From Asparagopsis taxiformis (lineage: Eukaryota > Rhodophyta > Florideophyceae > Bonnemaisoniales > Bonnemaisoniaceae): a DNA stretch of 64,000 nucleotides. The notes below the pieces were generated by a model, which was not told the origin of the DNA, searched no databases, and was given only the letters and a program-made list of their open reading frames with translations. The stretch is taken from assembly GCA_030407315.1 (NCBI GenBank), contig JALQPE010000613.1, positions 1-64,000 of the forward strand, in the 5' to 3' direction. The position numbers were made by a program, and so were the translations under genes. Below are positions 22,801 to 33,200 of the stretch, piece by piece. Every line of letters begins with the position of its first letter. Positions within the stretch are counted from its first letter, which is position 1.

Positions 22801-24110
22801 GTACGCATGCAGTTGCAGACTTTCTTCACGAGGCGTGGCTCGAGAATTCGGCACTTCCCGCTTTCACTATTGGGCTTCGGTACCATTCTGGAATGAGTGC
22901 AGAGGAAAGAAGTGAAGTCATGAAGAGATGGTTCAATTACCAACATGAGGGGAGGGCAGTAATGATTGTGTTTTGTACTTCTGGTTTCGGAACTGGAATA
23001 GATTCTCCGCATGTTCGCACAGTAATTCATGTTGGGGGATCCCGCTCTCTGGTTGAATATGCTCAAGAAAGTGGTAGGGCAGGGAGAAGTGGGTCTCCAG
23101 CTACATGTCTTGTGATATTCAACGCGAAGTATTTCCATACAGTCTTGAAACCGACGTGGGCTTCCTTCGGGAAAGATGAAATTAATGGCCATGCCAACTA
23201 TGGTGGCCATTTTGTGTCATGGGCTGAACAATCGGTTCAATGCCGTCGACAGCTTTTATATTCGGCAGTAGATGGATCTTCATCAGATATATGTGCAGTT
23301 CTTTCGGATGATTCTTCGGTTTGGTGCGATGTATGTAAGTTTACATTTCCTACCACTGAGCATGATACGCTTCGATTACCTTCAGACTGTCCAATTCGAG
23401 AATACAAGACAAAATCAGGCTCCCAGATTCATGGAGAGAAATGTGGAAGAGCCCCTCTCAAAATACAAGCTGAAACTAAGAATGCTACCAGAGCCAAGAA
23501 CACCGGAGAAATACTTGGAAGCACGGTTTCGAGAGACATTTCATTCTGTTCTGCAACATCAAGAAAGGTTACAGCACAGATACATGAATTTCATCAGCGA
23601 ATATCCAAGCTTTCTGGAAAGTGTATAGTGTGTATTGTCGAAAACAATGAATGGCATGATACGAAAAATTCCTGTCTGAAGAACAGATGCTTCCGATGCC
23701 TTCTCCCAGGACATGACGCAGCAAAATGTCCCGCTCTAAGCTCATCCGCTATAGAATCCCACAAAATTTCATTGGGTATTCGTTTTCTCTGCTACGCATG
23801 TCGCATGAATGAGTTCAAGGGTGAGCCGCTTCATAGGGACGGAGAGTTCGGATCGAGAAAGCGATGTCCGATTTTGGCGTCCCTTCATCTCTGTTTCCTG
23901 CTAGCTTCAAGATCTTCCAGTCGCAATGATCTCGAGCATGCCGAACCTGGGTACATTTGCTGGCCTTCTGTTATTTCCCAAGCTCCGGGAAAACACGTCA
24001 ATGCCGCTAAAGAATTGTTAGACTGGGCAACCTCTACCTCAACAAACGGCTCTCTGAATCTGATGGATGTTGTGAAGGTCTTTTTCAGTTTAAAGAATTC
24101 TCCAGCCTAG
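19813..24110 (+). CDS. TLH1 main part: tyrosine-recombinase-like + RecQ helicase + CCHC protein
   Basis: The ATG-initiated frame runs 19908-24110 (1400 codons) and stays open upstream to the element 1 array; it joins in-frame homology to TLH2, so ATG 19908 is internal. Residue numbers count from there. A recombinase-like core has Arg395 (GGTARASEI), Tyr-Arg-His (R517/H518) and Gly-His...Tyr (H563, Y572, spacing 9 as in tyrosine recombinases). The RecQ part has Walker A TGSGKS (731-736), DEAH (841-844), SATVPP, FGTGIDSP and QESGRAGRSG (from 1053). A CCHC knuckle, CX2CX4HX4C, lies at 1261-1274. Telomere-linked RecQ helicases are known from fungal subtelomeres. No stop or frameshift interrupts this part. 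The 5' zinc-finger part is at 5.2-6.2 kb, cut off by element 1. Ends with TAG at the position of the TLH2 stop. Confidence 0.9.
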
Positions 24111-24144
24111 TCTAGTAGCTCAGGTAAATACAGAACTGTTGTGA

Positions 24145-24663
24145 TTAACCTCTGCTGCGAATAAGCGCATAATACGTTGAATTACCACTTCTCTTCTCCC
24201 GACCGAGTCGAGAACACATTGGCAAAGTGCTGGTACTACAGGCCAAGTGGTAGGGACATGGCACATTTTTTAGCTTCAGCTCAGTGTCGCACAGCTCGTA
24301 GAGTAGAGCAAAGGCATGGTAGTCGAAGACCTCGTCTGCAATCAATTCTGCCGCAGAAAAAAAATTATCTAGTGAATTCTGATCAGTGCCTCCCCGCAAA
24401 GCGAATCTCGTCCAGAATATCGAAAAAATTAGGAATTACGATTTTGTCCAAATCAAAGCCGCATTGAATAATTTTCTTCTGCCACAAAAATTTGAAAATC
24501 CATCAATCCAACATTCTAACGCATACTCCCTGAATGAAATATACCTAGCGTTGTTGAAATGTTGGGGAGAGGGGTTGAAACGGTAGCGACACGTTCGCTC
24601 ATGCAGCGCGAGCGCATAAGCATCTACGCAGTAGTAGAAGCACCCTTCATACTTGCATTCCAT
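24145..24663 (-). pseudogene. Degenerate zinc-finger ORF convergent to TLH1
   Basis: Two minus-strand frames (24436-24663 and 24145-24399) read as one broken protein. The first starts with a Cys/His cluster (CKYEGCFYYC...HERTC) that could be a C2HC finger. The second contains LDNFFSAAELIADEVFDYHA, which has normal protein composition. A frameshift and stop separate them near 24410-24440. I do not recognise the family. It ends 35 bp from the TLH1 stop, tail to tail. Confidence 0.35.
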
Positions 24664-24669
24664 GTCGAG

Positions 24670-25250
24670 TTTTGACGCAAAAGGGAGGATTGCGAGCTGA
24701 ACAGGGGAGACTGTGCCGTCCAGATGCGACCAATTTTATTTTGTGGTGCTTTCGAGACTTGGAATGTAACGTGTTCTTAGTTTTGTGGGTAGTAGTTTTG
24801 TGCTCACTCCAGCTGACATCCCAACGGTGGAATTTAACCGAGAGTTCAATCATTTCCAACTGTTACATCACATTGCGTGCTGGCAACGTGTGCATGGAAG
24901 GACGAACGACCGCCCTGGGAGATGAATTTTCAATTAATTCATTAGTAATAATAAACTTTTTTATTTCCGAACTTCGTGGAATCTGAATGTGCTTTACAGC
25001 GGATATGCCACGGATCATGTAAGGAAAGCAAATGGATTCTCATATATATGATTATATGTTTATATTCGTTGTTCTCGATCCGGATCTCATTGTTCGGGGA
25101 TTCAGAGACCATGGCTTGGGCCATACTCAATCTCACTGCCGGCGATGATTTCGAGTATGCACAGCAAGACTTAAGCGGACGCAGAAAGCTGTCCGGTCGA
25201 CGCCGCAGGCTCCACTCCGCCATCATCACCGACTGATATTCTTTGACCGA
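24670..25250. other. Gene-free spacer
   Basis: Unique sequence. The short ORFs on both strands (for example 24976-25236) lack motifs and I cannot support them. Confidence 0.5.
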
Positions 25251-25259
25251 CTTTGCTTT

Positions 25260-25297
25260 GTACGTGCGCGAATCTTGATCAAGATTCGCGCACGTAC
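25260..25297. repeat. 38-bp perfect palindrome
   Basis: Zero-spacer palindrome centred on TTGATCAA with arms GTACGTGCGCGAATC and complement. Another small palindrome (TACCCTCGAGGGTA) follows at ~25312. Confidence 0.95.
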
Positions 25298-25319
25298 CTT
25301 CGTTCCATCCTCTACCCTC

Positions 25320-25760
25320 GAGGGTATGCGTTGAGGGAAGCGTGGGTTTTGAGTCTGACTATTTCCGTTGATGCGATATTTTTCATGGGAAGCCTGTTGA
25401 CTGATGGTGTGTATTGAGCGGAGGATGGAAGAGAGGTACGTGAAGTTTTGAAAGTATGGTGCGAGGGAAGGTTGGTTTTGAGTCTGACTGTTGTGGTTGA
25501 TTCCGATGTTGTGTAGATGATGCAGGAATGTTGATGACAGAAGGTAAGTTTCATTGAGTGCCAAGATGTGCTTTGCGAAGATATGGACTGCTGACTATGA
25601 TTATTCATTGCAATTGCAAACCTTAAGGTTTTGCATCATGGTTTGTATTGTGTGTAGGATGGATGAGAGGTAAGTAAGGGAGTTTCTAGGATATCTGGCG
25701 TGGTAAGCGTTGCTTTTGAATCTGACTGTTGAGGTTGATGTTTTGTATGTGATGCAGGAG
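25320..25760. repeat. Imperfect G-rich tandem repeat, three units
   Basis: A segment like TTTTGAGTCTGACTGTTG(A/T)GGTTGAT followed by 'gatgcaggaatg' and 'gagaggtacgtgaag' recurs at about 25345, 25477 and 25710. The strong purine bias on the + strand leaves the minus-strand ORFs open by chance. Confidence 0.65.
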
Positions 25761-26111
25761 TGGTGAAACAGGAACGGCAGGACTCCAGGAGAGTGAAGAA
25801 GGGATCTAGGAAGATGGGGAATGAAGCTGTGAGGTGTTTCTGGTATGTGTATATTTTCGGGCATACGATAGAAGTGAGAGTGGGTTTCAAGTGGTGTAAG
25901 ATTTTGCTGACCATGTTCGTGTTTGATGTCTTGATGATTTAATGGGCTGGGGTGGTGTTGAGGAAAGCTGGGATGGAATTGGGAAGGAGCGGATTTTTTG
26001 TAATCTAGGTCGTGAGGGTTCTTGAAGTATGTGCGGATGGTGGTGCATGGCGTTCGGATGGTAGGGAGAACGCGATAGTGAGGGAGATGGGTGATCGACG
26101 ATATGCTGACA

Positions 26112-26275
26112 GGTATTTTGTATTCCGGCTGGATACGTATTTCATATTCTGGCTGGATACATATTCCGTATTCTGACTGGATACATATTCCGTATTCTGG
26201 CTGGATACGTATTTCCTATTCTAACCGGGTATTTATTTCCTATTCTGACCAGATATGTATTCCCTATTCTAGAGA
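26112..26275. repeat. 24-bp minisatellite, seven units
   Basis: Units of the form TATTC(C/T)GGCTGGATACGTAT repeated about seven times with growing divergence. The 70-codon + ORF and 102-codon minus ORF translate the repeat only. Confidence 0.9.
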
Positions 26276-26839
26276 GACGTATTGTATACGAGCAGTTTCC
26301 TAAATGAGAGAATAAAATACGGTCCGATATGGGCCCTGAATTTACCATCCGCTGTAATTTCTTCCCTCCCGGTTTTCGCTGATATATTGTATACTGGATG
26401 TCGGGTCCTAGTATTCCGCCATATGTACTAGAGAAAGTGGACGTCCGCATCCGAAATTTTTTATTTTTTTTTGGACGCGGACGTTCATTTGTTCTGGTAA
26501 ATCTCGGGGCCGACTAGGACCCGTACTAGAGAGACTGGACGTCCGCGTCCACTTCCGAAAACACAGACGTTGAAAACATGGCACGGTTTGTGATAAGGCT
26601 CTCCATTTCCTATTGAACGGGCAACGTGCCATGAACCAACGGAGACTGGATAGGATGTTATCTGAGGTACAACCACTGCCACTCGGCCGGTTGCATGTCG
26701 ACCTTTTCCTGTTCCCTCTGCGACCGTTATGCTCCCAGTGAGTGAGAAGTGTCATGAGTATGGTTGCAATTTTCACACGTTTTGTAGTATGCACATTATT
26801 GTTTGGCGCACGGCATGTCGATGGCGGAACAGACCGGGC

Positions 26840-27903
26840 CGCATCAGCTGCTTGCTCTGGAAAGCATGTCGTTTCCGCATTGAGAATGTCCCATTTTGTT
26901 GCGAAGGGCGGCTTGCTCCCATTCATTGTCCATTATAGCATTTTCTTGAGACAGGTTTCGATAAGCTGCAAGAAGTTTTTGTCTTCTCGCGATGGAAGGG
27001 GCACAGGTCCAGACCACGTCTCTCATGCTGGCATCTATACAGCGCAAGAAGCATTATAAATTGAACGGTGTCATCCGCGGATGTGAAGGGTTGTAGCCGA
27101 AACGTTCGTAGCGACCAAAGCGAGGAAGTTATTGGCGAGCCATTGAATGTGTGCCTGGTCATGATGAGTCCCTGCGTGTGTGGCGACCAAAGTAGGGACA
27201 TCGCAAGACATATATACTCTGCTTGTCTCTGTTGCACAGTTCGTTTGTGCTGTTTAAGTGCGGTAGTATTATTTGCGTTCTCGGAAGTGTCTAGATGTAC
27301 TGATGCAGAAGATGGAGTAGTGGAGTACGGGATCAAGTTGCATGTCGTAGCTTCGGAAACGAATTGTGGAAGCTTGCTCCATACCGCGTTCGGAGGGGTT
27401 GAGCGTATAGTTGTCGATTCGAGATGATGGGAGAGCTGTAAGTCACGCAGCCTGCATTGGATAAACCTCTGCGCCAATGTGATGTTATCCAACATGGTCA
27501 TCGGCCGTATGTGTCCATGTTTGGAGTTGTAGTGTGCCGCTAATAGCAGCGTTTCTGTCGCAGTGAATGGCGTTTCGAGAATTGTGCCACTGTTTTCGTC
27601 GACGCGCTGGAGAAGGGAACACGTTATTTTGCCAACCCTTTGAATGCCGCCGAGGAAACCCAGTCGCTTTCGATACTCTCCGATTGTGACACCTTCCTCA
27701 TGTGCAACGTAACGGACTCTTCCCTGTTGGTATAGTTCGGTGAACGCCTGGAGAAGTTGTGCTCCGCGAACGACGTGCTTGTTGCCAAAATGCGCGCAGA
27801 AAGCTATGAATCCGCTTTCATCACTGATTCCTTCTTGCATAATTCTCGTTTTCAACTGTTCGACGTGCGAGCGGTTCGTATCCCTCGGATAGAAGAATGG
27901 CAT
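26840..27903 (-). pseudogene. 326-codon ORF starting at the interstitial telomere, possibly ParB-like and frameshifted
   Basis: The minus ORF 26923-27903 begins at an ATG only 7 bp from the internal telomere repeats. Its N-terminal ~85 residues include TNRSHVEQLKTRIMQEGI, then NKHVVRGAQLLQAFTELYQQ. The latter is similar in pattern to the ParB-like box of the methyltransferase gene at 62 kb (VVDGMHRLTAIKEL). The C-terminal ~60 residues look unnatural, whereas the overlapping frame 26844-27047 (RRQKLLAAYRNLSQENAIMD) looks natural. A frameshift near 27045 is therefore likely. A ParB-like fold is a guess from a short motif; the protein is otherwise unrecognised. Confidence 0.4.
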
Positions 27904-27909
27904 GCCAAC

Positions 27910-27940
27910 GGATTAGGGGATTTAGGGGATTAGGGGATTT
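27910..27940 (+). repeat. Interstitial telomere repeats in reversed orientation
   Basis: Three to four GGGGATTA/GGGGATTTA units on the + strand. The window's own telomere is C-rich on +, so this short tract is oriented as a right-hand chromosome end. It lies exactly between the ORF at 26.8-27.9 kb and the 3' end of the Penelope-like element. Confidence 0.9.
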
Positions 27941-28035
27941 TTTCTTGAAAGTCGTTGTGTAGACTTGGGTTGCTGAGCGCGCTTAGGACCTTGTGATGTA
28001 GGCGGCTGTCACTGGCGTAGGTCGTACGTAGATAA

Positions 28036-28098
28036 CATCCGTTGCTTCGAGAGAACGTTTCGGTAATTTATTACCTTCATCAGCTCTGGCAAGGGATG
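28036..28098 (-). ncRNA. Hammerhead ribozyme (minimal type I, Penelope-associated)
   Basis: On the minus strand, the core CUGAUGA (28083-28077) is followed by a hairpin stem II (GGUAAU-AA-AUUACC, with one extra A before it), then GAAAC-GUU (28061-28054). Stem III is the minimal AC/GU form with no loop, and AACGUU is palindromic, as in Penelope hammerheads that may act as dimers. Stem I pairs AGAG (28087-28084) with CUCU (28053-28050). Beyond a bulge, UUGC pairs with GCAA and CAUCC with GGAUG (28094-28098 with 28036-28040). Predicted cleavage is after the U at 28054. All invariant core bases are present. Confidence 0.9.
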
Positions 28099-28248
28099 GA
28101 AAATGAATCTACTACGGTAGAAACCTACTTAAATTGAGAATCCATCGTCGGAAATCTGGCCATTTCGGGCAATTGATTCCGCCCAACTAATATGGGTGCT
28201 TGGACTCTCAAAATGTGCTGAAAGTTCAGCTTTCGCTAATTTCTGGTA

Positions 28249-29773
28249 CTATGTTTTCGTCGATAAGACAGGAACTTGATCGGTGCCAATGTTTGAATCT
28301 TTTTCCCGTTGGCACTTATATTTCCAATGTTGTTTGGCGGAAATCAATTTTTTTCCAAGTGTTTCAAAGTCTTTGAATATCATCATGGGTGGAAACGATT
28401 CCAGGATAGTGTTCTGTCTTATATTGAATGAGTTGAGCCGTTTCGCGATTAGCAGTGGTCTGATAGGGTACTGTGCTATTAACCGCTTGAAATTTTGCTT
28501 GAGTAGAGGATGGTATGAAGTGAGTACAAATTCTTTTTCCGGTTTGTTGCATTTGGTCTCGCCGAATATGTATTTGTTTCGGTCTTCATATCTTATTTTT
28601 CTCCACACCTTTTGATTGTGAGAGGTGGGTATCCTCTGGCCATTAGTCCTTTAAAGATGAGGTTGACTACCCATAGCCAGTTCGATTTGTTGGAACTATT
28701 CCTCATGCATCTTATGGCTTCACCCTTAATGATCCCTAGCTTTTGTTGTATGGGATGGTCACTGTTGAAGGGTAAATAGAGAAAATTGTTTGTTGGCTTA
28801 AAATACACTTTGGTGTCAAGCCTAAATTCTTGTCTGTATCTCATTCCTTTGTATACCTCTATATCGAGGTAGATTGCTTTTGTGTCGCTTATGTGCGACG
28901 TTAGACGAAGGTTTGATGCGTTTTTCAGGGCATCAATAATTTCTTCACCAGCAGATTTCGTCTTGACAAGCAAAAGGCCGTCGTCAATATATCTGCTTTG
29001 GAACAGTATGTTCGGGGTTGACAGTGCCTTCTTGAATTTGTGGTAGAGGTATAAATTTGCAAACGGCGGTGCGACTTGCGTACCGGTGGCTGTTCCTGTT
29101 TACTGTACATAAATTTCTCCATTGGCTTGTACATAATTATTGTACATTATTAATTGAAGAATGTTAGTCCAGAATCCATTGAATCTTCTTAGTGCTATTA
29201 CGTTTTCACGTAATACCTGTATAGCATCTCGAATGTCAATGTTGGGATATAATTGTTCCACGTCATATGTCACAAATGCGAGGTCTTCGCTACTCGTGAA
29301 TGTTTCCAATTGCTGCATGATGTGTTTTGAGTCTCTGGCTATTTCTGTAATTTGTTCAACTTCTTCTTGAAGAATAATAGCCAGAGCTTTGCTGAGTGGT
29401 GCGAGCATGTAAGAATGCTGCGCTGTAATAGGGCGAGTTCCCAGGGTTTTCTTGTGTAATTTGGGAATTATGTAGAAAGGTGAGGGTTCCATTGCGTTTT
29501 CTGCGTGTGTTAACCATTTTGCTTTCTTCCATCCTAACAGTATGTTTCTCTGAGTATCTGCATATTTGGGCTGGAATCGAAGGTTTAAAAATTTTGTTCA
29601 GATTTGTTTAGATTGATTTGCAGCTCATCCAGTTCGAGTTTCCTAGAATGTAGTTTTAGGTTATATTTAGCGCTGTATGGCATTTCTGGTCTCTTACGAG
29701 GAATTATTTTGTTCATAAATTTCGCAGCTGATGGTAGTGAATTGGAGACATAGTCGGAGAGGTGCAGTCTCAA
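28249..29773 (-). pseudogene. Penelope-like reverse transcriptase, frameshifted
   Basis: The minus-strand frames contain, in order, a LELDELQINLNKSEQNF lead (29585-29773), RFQPKYAD, then YIIPKLHKKTLGTRPI, TYDVEQLYPNID, TGTATGTQVAPPFANLYL, the catalytic RYIDDGLLL, YLDIEVYKG and YFKPTNNFLYLPF followed by GIIKGEAIR. These are hallmarks of Penelope-like RTs rather than of LINE or LTR enzymes. Lesions are a frameshift near 29590, an in-frame TAA at 29101-29103 just before TGTATGT, and a frameshift near 28605 leading into the 28249-28608 frame. The catalytic aspartates are intact. An inactive copy. Confidence 0.9.
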
Positions 29774-30234
29774 TACTGTACATTTTCAACTGTATTCTGA
29801 AGATATCAGGAAGTTGTAAAAATTTGAGGACGCTCCTACAATAAATTCCTGGATAGTACATCGTACGTTGGTTCAAACGTGGTAATGGTAGACTGACCCC
29901 AGAACTACGGAAAGGGACTAGAATTTGGAAAATCAAATATTCCTCAGATGAACAGAAACTGATCTTGCAGATCTTTCTTCGAGACCAGTTGTAACTGGGA
30001 TGTTCATGGCGATCACTTTCCAAATTGAGAGTAGTTTTCTGTTTCGTTTCGCACTACCTTCCAAGCTGTATCCCAGTCTCTGATCCATACAGTTTATTGC
30101 AGATCTATTTCGTTTGGTAATGCAAAATGGAACTCGTAAGTCTCGCCCTACGAGAATTCACATTAGATTTTCTTGCGAGACTAATTCAGCGCCGAAGAGA
30201 GAAAATTTGTTTATTGTGATCTTCCTAGAGAGGA

Positions 30235-33200
30235 ATGGAAACAATGTCGAAGGAGCTACAACATGCGATTGGTAGCTCCTCGCTCTCTGGCTCACTGGAA
30301 CATTTTCACTACGACGCGAATGCATCCGTTGTTGTCTGTAATCAGCACCAATCCGGGTTTACGAACATGGCCGCGATCCGTTCCCATTTGCGCGAAAAGC
30401 ATGGCTGTGAAAAAGTCGTCAACGCAACGATTCGTGCATCAATTATGGAGAAATTCTGTAAGAAACCGAATTGCAATGATGAATCATCATCCATTGACCT
30501 CAAGAAACTAGATCAAACTCCGAAGTGCCTTGGAGGGAGAGAAAACCTCTCTATCTTGGCGGCAAAGTATCACAGCACAGATGGGAATCACCTCAAGCGT
30601 GGGGAAAAGCTGGAATGCATCAAAGGACTAGAGATTTCCAAGGGGAAGCAATGTAACACTTGTTCATTTTGTGCAGTTAGTAGTGATGCAATGATCTCCC
30701 ACATGCATCTGAGGCATGGCTTATCTGTCGAGGATTCTGAACGATATGTTCAGTACGCACCCTCTGTGCATCTTCAAACAATCGGTCAAGCAAGAGCTCT
30801 ATGGTACTTCCCGGTAAAACCTCACAGTGTTATTCATCATGGTAGTAACACTGGCAAGGCTTTATCCTCAGAAAGATGTGCGGAGAAAGGAAGTTCTGCA
30901 TCGAAGCTCGCAATTAACGTGCGCAAACAGCCCAAAAAAGTACTGGATCGGGTATGGGTAGAAATGCAATCTCTACACCCTTCCACAATTCTCGGAAATC
31001 CCAAAGACGGAGAGTCTGCGAAGACTACTAAAAACCGGCAAGGAAATGAAATAGATCCTATTTCTGAAGATTCCTACAGAGAGAAGGGAATATTTTTGAC
31101 AATCTGTGGGTTCGAAGAGATCCTCTCCGCCATGGGCATATCATCCCTAGATGTCGTTCCGTGTCAGCTACTTGAGAGTTATAGATTCACAAAAGTGAAA
31201 GGAATGAAATGTGCATTTGATGAGGAGAGCACAGTAGTGACTCACATCGAAGACTACCTCATGAAAGGATCACATGCTACTTTCTCCTCTGCACCCTTTG
31301 TCAAGAAGATTGTTCGACCTTCCGATGGTGAGAATAATACATATCGTTCTCCTTTCACGCCAGTTACTACAAAAGGAACAGTGAAAAACTACGCTCAGTC
31401 TATTTCTCGTTTGGTTCTTTCTGTATTCGAATGTCCAAGCTTTCTAATGCACCTTCAGCGGATGTGACCAAAAATGATCAAGCAAGCATTGCGTTAGATG
31501 GAAAATGTTCCGTGGCAAACTTATTGACTCGCATTCCGCCGCACATAATTTCGCTGACAAGAGAATACTCTCTGTCAAGAAGGGCTCTATCTGCGCAGAA
31601 TGGAGATGTCATGAACAAACGTAGAATCACAGCAAAACATCCGAATATGTCTAGAAAGACATGGGAACAAAGTGACATGAGCCTCCATCAATTGCTAAGA
31701 GCTGTTTTGCTTGAGACTCACGACAACAGTACTTCTGCAGAGAATATATTTATTAGGATGTTCATTTCTCTTTTTAGCGTTCATTGCGATAAGAATTCTC
31801 AGCGGAGAAGATTTAGGAACGCTCATGAGATGTCCCCAATGCTGGCAGCAATACAATATGTGACTAGCATCACCGCAATTGTGGAACTGCGATCACATGA
31901 TCTATTCTTCCCAACAGAGGGGGAAGACTCCAGTTCGAAGCACAATTCAAACAGGGAATCTTTTCTTCGAAGCTATGAGCCGTATGCAATTGAACGTGTC
32001 AAGAATTCATTCTGTTTGAAGTCAAATACAGCCCTCTGCTACGTTCGCGATGTTCTGGATAACTGCATGAGAGTCATGAAAAATGATACTTCAAGAATCC
32101 GTTCTCTTGCGTGTGCTTCTCATCCTAAGTGCGCTCTTGTTGACGGTAATTGTCAGGGATCAGTCCTCTAGACCTCATGGTAAACACTAGATTCCTGTTC
32201 TTATAACACCATACCCCGACCAACCAATAAGATAGTAACATTCCACAGAGACCAAAGCTCCCAACTACAAGGGAAGCTTACAGTAACCACTCCTACGAGG
32301 CTACTTACAGCTTTCCACATACCTTACACCACCTAGGAGACACTTGAGCAGGCTACTTACATGTTATGATACACTTACAACACCTGTCATGTGACTGACA
32401 CGGTTACTTACAAGATTACATGGCTTTTTCAGCCACTTTCGCCCCACTTACAGGGTTACTTACACACATACGCCCGTGTGACAGGTAACTTACAACTGTA
32501 ACTGGCGGAAACCTAGTTTTTCAATGAAATTTCAACTGTAAGCTTACATGTAAGAAATGTAAGCTTACACTGCAAGCCGCCCTGCGGGGCCTGGTCGCGC
32601 CCGGCTCCAGGTTTCCACGTGTCAGGGGTTCCTGCCGGACTCTTACAAGTGTGACATTGCTGGACTCTTACACGTGGCCCTCCGTGTCACACTCTCCTTA
32701 TGACCGTTTCCAGATCCGCCACCACCAACAGTATCTCCCATTCTCCTCTCCTATTGGTTGATCTCCCGATGCCTACTCCTCGTAGCTCCTCGTAGTTACC
32801 CTTCATTTTACCCCTCCTAGAGCTACCTCCTAGTCTATATAAACTACCCTCCGCTCCCCACCTCAGGGATTCGGAGGTACCTTCGACCGGAACACCTTCT
32901 CCCAAGTTGTGCCTTAACCCCCACACTACAGAAGGTTCAGTTTTTCCTTGAGTCCATGCTAGTGATAGCTCATATCATTGGGGGAGGCACAGCACGGGCT
33001 ACAGAAATTGGAACCTATCAATGCCAAAATGGGCCATACTCGGCTCGTAACGTGTACATAGCACAGGGAGAAGTAGTTCTTGTTTGCAGGTACAACAAGA
33101 CACAAGCAATAACAGGGAAACAGAGGATAATTGCAAGGGTTTTGGACCAGAAATCATCTCAGTTGTTCCTGATATACTTCATACTTGTTAAACCGCTGGA

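Larger units (their letters stand above)
27941..30030 (-). mobile_element. Penelope-like retroelement copy joined to telomere repeats
   Basis: Contains a Penelope-type reverse transcriptase (28249-29773), a hammerhead ribozyme (28036-28098) downstream of it, and a 3' end that runs directly into C-rich telomere repeats on the sense strand. I see no GIY-YIG endonuclease after the RT. Endonuclease-deficient Penelope-like elements that attach to telomere G-overhangs are known from fungi, rotifers, plants and protists, and the orientation here is what that model predicts. The 5' boundary near 30030 is approximate. Confidence 0.8.

Noticed and set aside
24177..24467. + strand 96-codon ORF in the TLH1 frame after its stop, possible readthrough extension
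   Set aside because: TLH2 ends with a different stop codon at the same homologous position, so TAG is a true stop; the opposite strand reads more like protein.
27078..27115. Second hammerhead-like sequence on + (GGATGTGAAGGG...CCGAAACGTTC)
   Set aside because: The CUGAUGA core is not intact and stems I and II do not pair well; at most a decayed relic.
29100..29105. TAA in the reverse transcriptase as evidence of a variant genetic code
   Set aside because: The position is not a conserved Gln site and two frameshifts occur in the same copy, so simple decay is sufficient.
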